Source: Ignavibacteria bacterium UBA2373
Lineage (GTDB): Bacteria; Bacteroidota; Ignavibacteria; Kapaibacteriales; UBA961
Direction of reading: 5' to 3'
Assembly (NCBI GenBank): GCA_002344005.1
Contig: DDTD01000008.1
Span: 1-64,000, forward strand
DNA length: 64,000 bases
The translations under genes were made by a program, and so were the position numbers. Shown one piece after another: positions 26,229 through 34,738 of this stretch. The notes below the pieces were generated by a model, which saw only the letters and a list, made by a program, of their open reading frames with translations, made no database searches and was not told the DNA's origin. How positions within the stretch are numbered: position 1 is the stretch's first letter; each line of letters begins with the position of its first letter.

Positions 26229-27773
26229 CTACAATCCAGATTTATCGGCTTGTCCTCGTTTGACGGCATGTGCGCCAATCATTTTACCATGTTCTAACCC
26301 TTTTTCGCAATCGAAACGATAGTGAATACCACCGTAAATCCGTGATACCGAAGCCTCCGTTGCCATAGCATCAAATTCGGATTTATTATTCGGGAAAAGG
26401 TATGATAACACTTCCGCAGCCGCACCGGAGAATGTGGAGTGTCCGGAAGTATAAGCAGGGAAATTAGGAATACCTGTAGAAGTTTTTATTTCGGCATTTA
26501 CTTCTGAAGGGCGCGGCACTAAGTAATAGTATTTGACATCCCAGCAGCATATACCGGCATCTTGCATTGCACTATTCAATAATGCCAATGCTCTTGCAGT
26601 GCGTACTTCGCTGAATTTATTGGCATAGGTTAATGCCGCGGCTTTTCTGTTCCAATGTCCGGGAGGAGTATATGTGCCTGCTCCATCTGCCCAATATGAT
26701 GCAATGCGAACTTGCTCACGTGAGCGATCTTTTGCTATGGCAATAAGTTCATCAAGGTTTTGCTTAAATTCAGCACTCTCGAATGTAGGAGGCGGACCGA
26801 TAGCAGTGCGCATGGCAATTTTTTCTTCAGCGGTAAAATTCCATGTTTTTACATTACCATAAGCAGGTAACATAGGTGGGCGTGGTGGCACTTCACGACT
26901 TGTCCAAATACGTCCGATACCACGTGCTTTTGCATCAGCAATTTGATTTTGATAACCGGGTTGATTATTTGCTGCGCCCATACCGTCGGTTTTTGCATAG
27001 GCAATAATTTTGTCGGCAACAGCTTTCCCTAAAGCTTCTCCGGCATCAATATCGCTTTGTACATTCATTCCCGCCCATAATCTGCTGTTTTTATGTTCAT
27101 CGGATTTTTGGGTTAAGAGAGGAACTTCACCCGGAAATAAAAATTTCAGTATTTCTCGAGATGCCGCAGCTACGACAGCGTCTTCGGAAGGATATGAAGG
27201 TGCGTCTATTTGCGGCAAACGAGCTGTTGAGCCATTTGGCAGAGCATAAGGCGCTGTTCTTCCATAGAGTTGTCTAAAGTGAGATGTTGCCACGAGAGCA
27301 TCGTACTGAGCAATAGAAAGTAAAGCAAAAGCACGCGATGCATAGGGAGGAGTAGCGAATGGGAAGCGCGGGTTTTTGAGCGGATTTGCCGGATCAGGAT
27401 TGGGATACTTCCCATTTTCATCATAGTTTGGCGGTATATTATACGCTGCCGCCAACTCGCGAGCTATTTCATTCCAACGTATTACACCGCCTGCACCCCA
27501 AAATTTTATTGCCTGTTGTTGTGCTTCATTAGGATTTAATGCTTTAACAGCAGCAAGTTCTTGTTGATACTCATTGGAAGAAATATCAGCAGGTGCAACC
27601 ACCGTAACATCTGAAAACGGAACAACGAATGGTTGCCAGTTTCCGGCATTTGTATCTAATTGCACCGGAGCATATGGCTGGAGTTCCACAACTTCAATGG
27701 TTTTTTCTTCACATCCGATAAATGCGAATAAGCATACAAGTATTACAGCACAAAGTGTATATTGTATTTTCAT
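26229..27773 (-). CDS. Vanadium-dependent haloperoxidase-like (PAP2 superfamily) lipoprotein
   Basis: A 514-residue lipoprotein (FAFIGC lipobox, Cys 21) of the vanadium haloperoxidase / PAP2 phosphatase superfamily. The residues that hold vanadate or phosphate in fungal chloroperoxidase have visible counterparts: Lys and Arg seven apart in KYYYLVPRPSEV, the SGHSTFSGAA motif, and Arg and His six apart in SRIYGGIHYRFD. It could therefore be an active haloperoxidase or an acid phosphatase; sequence alone does not separate the two. Probably anchored on the periplasmic side or outer face. It follows the outer-membrane protein gene by 27 bp, likely one operon. Confidence 0.85.
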   Translation of the reverse strand: MKIQYTLCAVILVCLFAFIGCEEKTIEVVELQPYAPVQLDTNAGNWQPFVVPFSDVTVVAPADISSNEYQQELAAVKALNPNEAQQQAIKFWGAGGVIRWNEIARELAAAYNIPPNYDENGKYPNPDPANPLKNPRFPFATPPYASRAFALLSIAQYDALVATSHFRQLYGRTAPYALPNGSTARLPQIDAPSYPSEDAVVAAASREILKFLFPGEVPLLTQKSDEHKNSRLWAGMNVQSDIDAGEALGKAVADKIIAYAKTDGMGAANNQPGYQNQIADAKARGIGRIWTSREVPPRPPMLPAYGNVKTWNFTAEEKIAMRTAIGPPPTFESAEFKQNLDELIAIAKDRSREQVRIASYWADGAGTYTPPGHWNRKAAALTYANKFSEVRTARALALLNSAMQDAGICCWDVKYYYLVPRPSEVNAEIKTSTGIPNFPAYTSGHSTFSGAAAEVLSYLFPNNKSEFDAMATEASVSRIYGGIHYRFDCEKGLEHGKMIGAHAVKRGQADKSGL

Positions 27774-27800
27774 AGTTTTTTCCTTCCTTAGTCAACAGTA

Positions 27801-28751
27801 TTAGCGTAATTTAGGTTCATTATCATGGGTCATTTCTTCATCGCCGCCGCCAAATTGGAAAATATATCCGAAACCAATATTCAACATTGTTGATTGTCCG
27901 AAATTGCGACCTGCAACCACTTGAGAAGCATTCGCCATAATGGAAACCATACCGATATTATAACGACCATAGAGACCAATGGTGGATGATTGCATCATTA
28001 CCGTAGGAGTAGGCATGGAATTATAACGAATATCATCACCGCTTACGCATGTAAATCTGTCGAAATACGCATCTACCTGATAATCGGAAGTAATATGCCC
28101 TAAGCGCAACGTAAAATCCGCTGCATTCGGGATAGGGATAGAGTTTGTGTTATATAAGCGACCATTATAAAAATAGGACTCTTCATCAATGTCACTTTCA
28201 CCGCGCACAGTGTATCCGGCTTGGAAAGTTCCATACCAACCATCGTTAGTGGTAAAGTCTGCCACCGCACGTAAGGAACCCGACCATGTTCCCATACCAA
28301 TACTGGCGGGCAATTGGTTCACCACATAATTATGAGTGGGGATTGAACCGCCTACTGTACCAAAGAAAGCAAGTGTTCCTAAACTTGTTTCGGTTGTATA
28401 TGCATTATATTTCAACCACAAAGAAACATCTTGAAATCCTTGATAACCGCTTAAGTAGCTATCGGAGAACCCTGTAGTGACATAGGGCAAAGAATAAATC
28501 ACATTCAAATCATCAGTTAGTCCGTATGCACCCATAAGGGTAAGGATATGCGAGCGAAATGTACCCAGATTTGAGTTAGAACGTTTCACATCGGATTCCC
28601 AATATTGGGACCATGAGTTCTGTGAGTAGCTCAGCACTTGACAGAAGCTGTTTTTTGACATCATAAGACCGTCACCCGGAGTTTCTGCACGTAGTGAATG
28701 TGAGAATATACCGGCACTGATCATTGACAATAGCAATAATCGTTTCATCAT
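27801..28751 (-). CDS. Outer-membrane beta-barrel protein, unknown
   Basis: A 316-residue protein with a signal peptide (MMKRLLLLSMISAGIFSHSL, cleavage near RAE) and a body of alternating hydrophobic/polar strands that look like an outer-membrane barrel (LTLMGAYGLTDDLNVIYSLP, VSLWLKYNAY, ADFTLRLGHI, IGLYGRYNIGM, MLNIGFGYIFQF). A short charged tail follows. It resembles transporter-like or MetA-type OM proteins of unknown substrate. Probably first gene of an operon with the haloperoxidase-like lipoprotein. Confidence 0.65.
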   Translation of the reverse strand: MMKRLLLLSMISAGIFSHSLRAETPGDGLMMSKNSFCQVLSYSQNSWSQYWESDVKRSNSNLGTFRSHILTLMGAYGLTDDLNVIYSLPYVTTGFSDSYLSGYQGFQDVSLWLKYNAYTTETSLGTLAFFGTVGGSIPTHNYVVNQLPASIGMGTWSGSLRAVADFTTNDGWYGTFQAGYTVRGESDIDEESYFYNGRLYNTNSIPIPNAADFTLRLGHITSDYQVDAYFDRFTCVSGDDIRYNSMPTPTVMMQSSTIGLYGRYNIGMVSIMANASQVVAGRNFGQSTMLNIGFGYIFQFGGGDEEMTHDNEPKLR

Positions 28752-28786
28752 ACATAAACCGAGAAAAATTTACAACAATATGGACA

Positions 28787-28794
28787 CAAAGATA
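28787..28794 (-). promoter_or_regulatory. Possible -7 element for the barrel/haloperoxidase operon
   Basis: TATCTTTG on the minus strand, 36 bases before the barrel gene ATG, matches the Bacteroidota -7 consensus. No TTTG at the usual distance, so the call rests on one element. Confidence 0.4.
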
Positions 28795-28814
28795 CGTATT
28801 ATCATCAAGTTAGA

Positions 28815-29570
28815 TTATAAATTTGAAGGAACAAGCCCTAATTTAGCAATTGCACCATTTTTAAAATGTAACGTCACACCTACAAGTCCAAACTTATGAT
28901 TAGCAACATAGACTATTTTTTCAACAATCGGATCATCCTTGGTTTCTTCCACTTTAAGCACTTTAATTTTCCAAAAGACAATATCATAATCATCTGTTGT
29001 GGATTTATAGACAACTTGGCGAGTGATCTTTACATTATCATTATCCGTAAATTCATATTTATCCCCCACAATAGCAGAATATTTCACCAATGTAAAGGGT
29101 TTGGACAAATCTCCGCCACTATACATAAAATCCTGTATTCCCTCAGATGTGACTCTTGATTTTACATTGACCGTTAGATTCATAAATTTTCGGTCGGCAG
29201 TATCAAGACTTACACCGAATTTCTTGAGATAGGTATTGAGGATGGTAAATTTTTGGTCTCTGTTTAAAGTGTGAGTACCAATAAGTGTATCAAGTGATTT
29301 CGCGGATGTACTATCAAAGGTAAACTTGGCAAATGTCGTAACAATACCGTTATCATTTTTGGTCACAATGACGGAGTCTTTGACATTTTCGATATATGTC
29401 TCATTAAAGTAAAGATAACACGATGTCTTATCACCAACATCCGTAAAATCAACATTAGGGTTACCTCCAAAATCATTGGGATTAGGAGTGTTCGGGGTAG
29501 TCGAATCGCTGCATGACGAAAGAGAAAAAAGAAATGCAGCAAGAATAACCGAATAGAACATAGCTTTCAT
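28815..29570 (-). CDS. Lipoprotein of unknown function
   Basis: A 251-residue lipoprotein with lipobox SLSSC (Cys 20) and a Thr/Pro/Asn-rich linker (SDSTTPNTPNPNDFGG). The body is beta-rich, with repeated strand-like segments (CYLYFNETYIENVKDSVIV, FMNLTVNVKSRV). I do not recognise a family. It lies directly downstream of the ribosomal cluster terminator and may be driven by the -7 element inside that terminator loop. Confidence 0.6.
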   Translation of the reverse strand: MKAMFYSVILAAFLFSLSSCSDSTTPNTPNPNDFGGNPNVDFTDVGDKTSCYLYFNETYIENVKDSVIVTKNDNGIVTTFAKFTFDSTSAKSLDTLIGTHTLNRDQKFTILNTYLKKFGVSLDTADRKFMNLTVNVKSRVTSEGIQDFMYSGGDLSKPFTLVKYSAIVGDKYEFTDNDNVKITRQVVYKSTTDDYDIVFWKIKVLKVEETKDDPIVEKIVYVANHKFGLVGVTLHFKNGAIAKLGLVPSNL

Positions 29571-29585
29571 ACATCACCTCATAAC

Positions 29586-29716
29586 AAAAAAAAATCTGCT
29601 TAATTATTAATTCTTTTGAATCATAATAGTTATAACAGTTGTTTTTCAACATCGTTACACACGCAAAATTACGTGTTTTGTGTACTATGAAACTAAAATA
29701 ATAATTAAGCAGATTT
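29586..29716 (-). terminator. Long-loop terminator at the end of the ribosomal cluster
   Basis: A perfect 18-bp inverted repeat (29592-29609 with 29699-29716) encloses an 89-base loop. On the minus strand the second arm runs straight into nine T residues (29594-29586), so it reads as a terminator after rplQ despite the unusually long loop. A 14-base palindrome (29711-29724) overlaps the first arm. A mobile miniature element with 18-bp ends is an alternative reading. Confidence 0.6.
29664..29671 (-). promoter_or_regulatory. Possible -7 element inside the rplQ terminator loop
   Basis: TAATTTTG on the minus strand matches the Bacteroidota -7 consensus and lies about 95 bases before the lipoprotein ATG at 29570. 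No clear -33 partner is visible. It is embedded in a short ACACG/CGTGT palindrome. Confidence 0.35.
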
Positions 29717-29733
29717 ATAAATCTACTATGGGA

Positions 29734-30423
29734 TTATGCTTTATTTTCTTCTTCGTTATTCTGTGATGCCTCATCATTTGATGATTGGGCTGATTCACCG
29801 GCATCAGCATTATCTTGCTGTTCTGCGACTTCTGAAGATACTTCAACATCTGAAGATTCGGCAACTACTTGCTCATTCACTTCTTCTGTGACAGCTACAA
29901 CTTCTTCCACGACCGGAGCAGCTTGCTCTAATGGCGGAGAAACAACTTGAACGGGTTTAGCAACTACAGTTGAAGTAGATTTTTTACGACGAGCGCGTGA
30001 TGCTACACCATCTTGTGGTTTTGAATAATCAACAAATTCGATAATAGCAACATTACCGCCATCGCCACGACGCTGTCCAAGTTTGGTTATTCGCAAATAT
30101 CCACCATTGCGATTAACAATGACCGGAGCAATTTCAGTGAATAAATGCTCAAGTGTTTTTTTCTGAGTAATAAAACGAGCAACTTGGCGACGATTATGTA
30201 TATCAACCGTCTGACCCGTAGGAAGATTACCCTGCTGTTCATTTAAAAGTGCATTTTTTGCTCGAGTAATGAGTTGTTCTGCAAAAGGACGCAATTCTTT
30301 AGCTTTCGCTTCAGTTGTCTTGATACGTTTATGCTCAAATAAAGACATTGCCATATTGTTAAGCAATGCTTTTCTGTGACTGGCAGTACGTTTTAGCTTT
30401 CGACCGGATTTAAGATGTCTCAT
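29734..30423 (-). CDS. rplQ: 50S ribosomal protein L17 with long acidic tail
   Basis: L17 forms residues 1 to about 125 (MRHLKSGRKLKRTASHRKAL, then LFTEIAPVIVNRNGGYLRI and NVAIIEFVDY). Unlike the ~120-residue proteobacterial protein, this one continues for about 100 more residues in an acidic, Val/Glu/Gln/Ser-rich tail (VVEEVVAVTEEVNEQV and similar) after a basic SRARRKKST linker. Tails of this kind are common in Bacteroidota-related L17 and their role is unknown. It is the last gene of the cluster and is followed by a long-loop terminator. Confidence 0.97.
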   Translation of the reverse strand: MRHLKSGRKLKRTASHRKALLNNMAMSLFEHKRIKTTEAKAKELRPFAEQLITRAKNALLNEQQGNLPTGQTVDIHNRRQVARFITQKKTLEHLFTEIAPVIVNRNGGYLRITKLGQRRGDGGNVAIIEFVDYSKPQDGVASRARRKKSTSTVVAKPVQVVSPPLEQAAPVVEEVVAVTEEVNEQVVAESSDVEVSSEVAEQQDNADAGESAQSSNDEASQNNEEENKA

Positions 30424-30456
30424 AATTACAATTCAAACGTTATATATTCAATCCGC

Positions 30457-31476
30457 TTAGCCTGCGGTGGATTCTTCAGTTAACTCTTGTCTATAGTCTT
30501 CAATATTCATTCCGAATTGAAGTCCGTTTTCTTTTACGATATCAGCCATTTCATTCAAAGATTTACGTCCGAAATTTCTAAATTTCAATAAATCTTGTTC
30601 AGTAAGCTGTACCAACTCTGCTAAAGTACCTATGTTCGCCGCCTTTAGACAGTTGTGAGCGCGTACCGAAAGTTCTAATTCCTCAACCGGTTGGAAAAGG
30701 ATACGTCTGATGCGATTTCTTTCTTGAATACGAGCTTCTTCTTCGGGGGTTAATTCTCTTTTTTCATCAATAACAACTTTACTCGGCTTGAAGTGACCAA
30801 ACATTGCGAGATGTTCTTGAAGGATTATGGCAGCATTTTCTACTGCCTCTTGCGGTGTGATTGTTCCGTCTGTATGAACATCAAGCGTTAATTGTTCATA
30901 ATCTGTTTTTTGCCCCACACGAAAAGGTTGGATTGTATAAACAACGTTTTTAATTGGTGTGTGGATAGCATCAATTGCCATCATACCAACAGGAAAATCA
31001 GCTGTATTCTGTTCTTCTGCGGGTACATAACCACGACCTTTACCGAGTCGTAATTCGACATCAAATTCAGCATCATCTGCAAGTGAAGCAATATGATGAT
31101 TGAGGTTGAGAACTTCTATTTCGGGGGAAGCATCTTGTATATCTTGAGCAGTCCAAGCACCACTGCCTTTAATTTTAAAGGAAACGGTCGGAGCATTTGT
31201 ACTCAAGATTTTGAAACGCACTTCTTTGAGATTCAAAATTATTTCGGTCATATCTTCGATAACACCGGGAATTGTTTGAAACTCATGAAAAACGCCTGAA
31301 ATACTCAACCCTATAATCGCCGCACCGGGCGTAGATGACAAAAGCACACGCCTTAAGGCATTGCCTATTGTAACCCCATAACCCTCTTCAAGCGGTTGCA
31401 TGATAAATTTTGCACTACTTTGTTCGGAGGAATTTTCGATTGTCACACCTTCCGGCATTTGCAATGCTGCAATCAT
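30457..31476 (-). CDS. rpoA: RNA polymerase alpha subunit
   Basis: A 339-residue alpha subunit. The N-terminal assembly domain is at about 1-235 (EEGYGVTIGNALRRVLLSS, FHEFQTIPGVIEDMTEII, RVGQKTDYEQLTLDVHTDG). The C-terminal domain that contacts UP elements and activators is at about 255-325 (LELSVRAHNCLKAANIGTL, KFRNFGRKSLNEM). It directs core enzyme assembly. rpsD, normally just upstream in this operon, is missing; a 107-base spacer with an AU-rich hairpin lies there instead. Confidence 0.98.
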   Translation of the reverse strand: MIAALQMPEGVTIENSSEQSSAKFIMQPLEEGYGVTIGNALRRVLLSSTPGAAIIGLSISGVFHEFQTIPGVIEDMTEIILNLKEVRFKILSTNAPTVSFKIKGSGAWTAQDIQDASPEIEVLNLNHHIASLADDAEFDVELRLGKGRGYVPAEEQNTADFPVGMMAIDAIHTPIKNVVYTIQPFRVGQKTDYEQLTLDVHTDGTITPQEAVENAAIILQEHLAMFGHFKPSKVVIDEKRELTPEEEARIQERNRIRRILFQPVEELELSVRAHNCLKAANIGTLAELVQLTEQDLLKFRNFGRKSLNEMADIVKENGLQFGMNIEDYRQELTEESTAG

Positions 31477-31513
31477 ACTGTTCTTTCTTTTTTTCGTTAC
31501 TAAAATAGTTAGA

Positions 31514-31536
31514 AATAATACTTACAAAGTATTATT
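31514..31536 (-). other. AU-rich hairpin between rpsK and rpoA
   Basis: A perfect 9-bp inverted repeat (31514-31522 with 31528-31536) and a 5-base loop, in the 107-base gap where rpsD would normally lie. The stem is almost all A-T. It may be an RNA processing or attenuation element, or nothing. Confidence 0.4.
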
Positions 31537-31583
31537 ATTAACAAACATTTGAGAGATATTAGCGGGTCGTAGCAAAACTATTC

Positions 31584-31970
31584 TTAGACACGACGTCTTT
31601 TTGGCGGACGGCAACCATTGTGAGGAAGAGGTGTACGATCAATAATACTTAAAACCTCTAGACCTGCACTGGATAATGCACGCACCGCAGCTTCTCTACC
31701 GCTTCCGGGACCTTTTACTACAACTTCTAATTTGCGAAGCCCCATATCGTAAGCTTCTTTTGCACAACGCTCGGCAGATACTTGAGAAGCATAGGGAGTA
31801 TTTTTCTTAGAACCACGGAAACCATTTCGTCCGGCACTTGACCAGCACAAAGCGTTACCATAGGTGTCAGTAATAGTTACCAACACATTATTAAATGTTG
31901 CTTTGATAAAAGCGCGACCATGAACATCGGCAACAACTTTTTTCTTAACCCGTTTTTTTATAGCAGCCAT
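31584..31970 (-). CDS. rpsK: 30S ribosomal protein S11
   Basis: A 128-residue S11 of the small-subunit platform. Conserved: GRAFIKATFNNVLVTITDT, GNALCWSSAGRNGFRGSKK, VVVKGPGSGREAAVRAL and the basic end HNGCRPPKRRRV that reaches the 16S rRNA 3' region near the anti-Shine-Dalgarno. The N-terminus is basic (KKRVKKKV). It follows rpsM after an unusually wide 138-base gap. Confidence 0.98.
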   Translation of the reverse strand: MAAIKKRVKKKVVADVHGRAFIKATFNNVLVTITDTYGNALCWSSAGRNGFRGSKKNTPYASQVSAERCAKEAYDMGLRKLEVVVKGPGSGREAAVRALSSAGLEVLSIIDRTPLPHNGCRPPKRRRV

Positions 31971-32032
31971 CGGCTCATTCGTGTAATTGAGTTAAACTGT
32001 AATTTCTTAATTATAAATTCTACTTTGTGAAG

Positions 32033-32058
32033 GCATGATAATTTTTGCTATATCATGC
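32033..32058 (-). other. Hairpin between rpsM and rpsK
   Basis: A perfect 8-bp inverted repeat (GCATGATA with TATCATGC) and a 10-base loop within the 138-base gap between rpsM and rpsK. On the minus strand no T-run follows, so it reads as a processing or regulatory structure rather than a terminator. Confidence 0.35.
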
Positions 32059-32108
32059 GGCAACTTTGTGACTTTGGTAAAAATAGTAAGCCACAGAAGA
32101 TTCAAAGA

Positions 32109-32486
32109 TTATTTCTTTACCGCTTTCTTTTTTCCGGCTACTGTCTTACGACGACCTTTACGAGTACGTGAATTCGTTCGTGTACGCTGACCACGAACAG
32201 GCAAACCACGACGATGACGTAAACCTCTATATGCACCGACATCCATCAAGCGTTTGATGTTTAATTGAATTTCGGAACGAAGTTGACCTTCTGTTTTATA
32301 TTCTTGTATTATCTGACGCAAACGTGCAATCTCTTCATCTGTCCAAGTTGCAACACGCTTACTCTCATCAATACCGGCTTTTACCAGAATTGCTTCCGAA
32401 GTTGTACGTCCAATACCAAAAATGTAAGTAAGACCAATTACCCCACGTTTATTTTTCGGTAAATCTACACCTGCAATACGTGCCAT
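32109..32486 (-). CDS. rpsM: 30S ribosomal protein S13
   Basis: A 125-residue S13 that contacts the 30S head and P-site tRNA. Landmarks: ARIAGVDLPKNKRGVIGLTY, FGIGRTTSEAIL, LMDVGAYRGLRHRRGLPVRG and the extended basic tail (GRRKTVAGKKKAVKK) that touches P-site tRNA. Only 12 bases separate it from the rpmJ stop, so the two are co-transcribed. Confidence 0.98.
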   Translation of the reverse strand: MARIAGVDLPKNKRGVIGLTYIFGIGRTTSEAILVKAGIDESKRVATWTDEEIARLRQIIQEYKTEGQLRSEIQLNIKRLMDVGAYRGLRHRRGLPVRGQRTRTNSRTRKGRRKTVAGKKKAVKK

Positions 32487-32498
32487 TCAGCTCTCCTC

Positions 32499-32615
32499 TT
32501 ATCCCTGACGTTGTTTAAAACGTGGATTTTTTTTGTTGATGATGTAAACGCGCCCTTTACGACGGACAATTTTATCATCCGGATTGCGCTTTTTTACTGA
32601 TGCTTGTACTTTCAT
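32499..32615 (-). CDS. rpmJ: 50S ribosomal protein L36, zinc-free form
   Basis: A 38-residue L36 read directly from the minus strand. It begins MKVQASVKKRNPDDK and ends NPRFKQRQG. The zinc-binding cysteines and histidine of classical L36 are all absent (the first pair reads RNPDD), so this is the C-minus form, which does not need zinc. It sits between infA and rpsM as in most bacteria. Confidence 0.95.
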   Translation of the reverse strand: MKVQASVKKRNPDDKIVRRKGRVYIINKKNPRFKQRQG

Positions 32616-32671
32616 AAGAATATCTCTTTCTCTATCGAAATCTTGATTTTTTGGAACGATCTATGAATAGA

Positions 32672-32890
32672 TTATTTGTAACGATAGACTATTCTACCTT
32701 TTGATAAATCATAAGGCGAAAGTTCTACTGTTACTTTATCGCCTTGAAGAATCTTGATGAAATTCATCCTCATTTTGCCGGAAATATGGGCAAGAACTTT
32801 ATGATCATTGTCCAATTTAACAATGAATTGCGTATTTGGTAATGTTTCATCAATAACACCATCAACGCGTATAAGGTCTTGCTTTGGCAT
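32672..32890 (-). CDS. infA: Translation initiation factor IF-1
   Basis: A 72-residue IF-1 with the S1-like OB fold (DLIRVDGVIDETLPNTQF, AHISGKMRMNFIKILQGD, VTVELSPYDLSKGRIVYRYK). It occupies the A site during initiation. An AGGATCC stretch upstream gives a plausible ribosome binding site. Only 36 bases lie between it and secY: the map gene usually found here is absent. Confidence 0.98.
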   Translation of the reverse strand: MPKQDLIRVDGVIDETLPNTQFIVKLDNDHKVLAHISGKMRMNFIKILQGDKVTVELSPYDLSKGRIVYRYK

Positions 32891-32926
32891 ATAAAAGGAT
32901 CCTAATGTTGAACAAATATACTATTA

Positions 32927-34267
32927 TTATACCCCGCCAACACCAAGTGTGGCACGTCCGCGAATTTTTCCACTTTTCATGAAACCATCATAATGACGCA
33001 TGAGCAAGTACGATTCAATTTGTTGTAATGAATCTAATGCAACTCCAACAACAATCAAAAGACTTGTACCACCAAAAAATGATGCAAACATGGGTGGAAC
33101 TTGAAGTGCATTTGAAACGAAAGTCGGTAATATTGCAATTAATGCTAAAAATATTGAGCCGGGTAAAGTAATTTTTGTCAATATATTTTCTATGTAATCA
33201 GCAGTTGCTTTGCCGGGACGAACACCCGGAATAAAGCCCCCATTCTTTTTCATATTTTCTGCTGTGTCTTTAGGATTAAAAATAATAGCAGTATAGAAAT
33301 ATGTAAAAAAGATTATTATTGCGGCATACACTATAGCATACACGAATGAAGTTTCGCTAAACATCTGAGAGAGGTAGATGACTGCCGTGCTCTCAGGTGC
33401 AAATGATAAAAGTGTATTCGGAATAAACATCAAAGATTGAGCAAAGATAATAGGCATTACACCTGCTGTATTAACTCTTAGAGGTATATACTGTGTTTGG
33501 CCGCCATATTGTTTGTTACCAACAACCCTTTTTGCATATTGAACAGGTATTCTGCGTGCCCCTTGTGTAATAAGCACAACAGCACTAATCACAGCGAGTA
33601 ATGCACCAAACATAAAGATATCTATTAACCAGCGATTACCACCATTTGCAATAACAAGATTGAACTCTTGACTTACAGCTGCAGGCAAACGTGCAATAAT
33701 ACCAATAAAAATAATCAATGAAATACCATTTCCTATTCCGCGCTCAGTAATCTGTTCTCCTAACCACATAAGAAAAATCGTACCTGAGGTTAAGAGAATA
33801 ACAGCAGATATATAAAAACCTATTCCGCCTTCTGCAATTGCACCTTGAGAACGATTTGCCATACTTATAGCCATACCCCAAGCCTGCAATGCAGCAATAG
33901 GTACAGTAGCTAAGCGTGTCCATTGGTTAAGTTTACGTCTGCCTTCTTCACCTTCACGCTGCATCTTTTGTATTTGAGGCATTACAATTCCAGCAAGCTG
34001 AAAGATAATGCTTGCGGAAATATACGGCATGATTCCCAATGCAAAAATTGCTGCATTGGAGAATGCCCCTCCTACAAACATATCATATAAACCAAAAAGC
34101 GTATTTGCATCAGTGCTGCCCGATTGCATAGCAGCAACATTTACTCCGGGCAAAGTAATATATGCACCGATTCTTACACCAATAAGTACCAGAATCGTAA
34201 AGATAATTCGAGTACGTAATTCTTCAATTTTGAAGATATGCTGGAAGGTTTGAACAAGGTTAGCCAT
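32927..34267 (-). CDS. secY: Preprotein translocase subunit SecY
   Basis: A 446-residue channel subunit of the Sec translocon with ten membrane helices. Landmarks: FTILVLIGVRIGAYITLPGV (TM1), FALGIMPYISASIIFQL (TM2), QITERGIGNGISLIIF, and the cytoplasmic loop RRIPVQYAKR that binds SecA or the ribosome. The last cytoplasmic loop carries FIPGVRPGKATADYI. Its start overlaps the end of rplO by 8 bases, implying translational coupling. Confidence 0.98.
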   Translation of the reverse strand: MANLVQTFQHIFKIEELRTRIIFTILVLIGVRIGAYITLPGVNVAAMQSGSTDANTLFGLYDMFVGGAFSNAAIFALGIMPYISASIIFQLAGIVMPQIQKMQREGEEGRRKLNQWTRLATVPIAALQAWGMAISMANRSQGAIAEGGIGFYISAVILLTSGTIFLMWLGEQITERGIGNGISLIIFIGIIARLPAAVSQEFNLVIANGGNRWLIDIFMFGALLAVISAVVLITQGARRIPVQYAKRVVGNKQYGGQTQYIPLRVNTAGVMPIIFAQSLMFIPNTLLSFAPESTAVIYLSQMFSETSFVYAIVYAAIIIFFTYFYTAIIFNPKDTAENMKKNGGFIPGVRPGKATADYIENILTKITLPGSIFLALIAILPTFVSNALQVPPMFASFFGGTSLLIVVGVALDSLQQIESYLLMRHYDGFMKSGKIRGRATLGVGGV

Positions 34268-34721
34268 TTGTCAATGCAGTGCCTCCAAGTGATTCAATCT
34301 TTGCTTTTGCCGAAGCTGAATAACTATCTGCTTGCACGTGCAAAACAGAAGTAATATCACCATTGCCAAGAATTTTTACCGGTTGGATAGATGAACCAAT
34401 AGCACCACTGGTACGCAAATTTTCGACAGTTACCGCTTGAGCTGGAATCCTCCCGGAATCAACAAGCGTTTGTATTGTTGATAGGTTAACAACTTGGTAC
34501 TCCACTCTGAATGGATTAGTAAATCCAAACTTAGGAAGGCGACGCACGAGAGGCATTTGACCGCCCTCGAAACCGCTTTTATTTTTATGCCCCGAACGTG
34601 ATTGGTGTCCCTTATGTCCACGAGTAGAGGTTCCACCATGTCCCGAGCCGGGTCCACGGCCGATACGCTTTGATTTTTTAACCGAACCGGCAGCTGCCGT
34701 AAGATTTCCGATATGCTTCAT
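34260..34721 (-). CDS. rplO: 50S ribosomal protein L15
   Basis: A 153-residue L15. The N-terminal Gly/Arg/Lys-rich extension that threads into 23S rRNA is clear (KRIGRGPGSGHGGTSTRGHK, then GHQSRSGHKNKSGFEGGQMP), followed by the globular part (RRLPKFGFTN, VNLSTIQTLVDSG, VKILGNGDI). It overlaps the secY start and follows rpmD by 17 bases. Confidence 0.98.
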   Translation of the reverse strand: MKHIGNLTAAAGSVKKSKRIGRGPGSGHGGTSTRGHKGHQSRSGHKNKSGFEGGQMPLVRRLPKFGFTNPFRVEYQVVNLSTIQTLVDSGRIPAQAVTVENLRTSGAIGSSIQPVKILGNGDITSVLHVQADSYSASAKAKIESLGGTALTNG

Positions 34722-34738
34722 AACCGTCTCTTATAATC

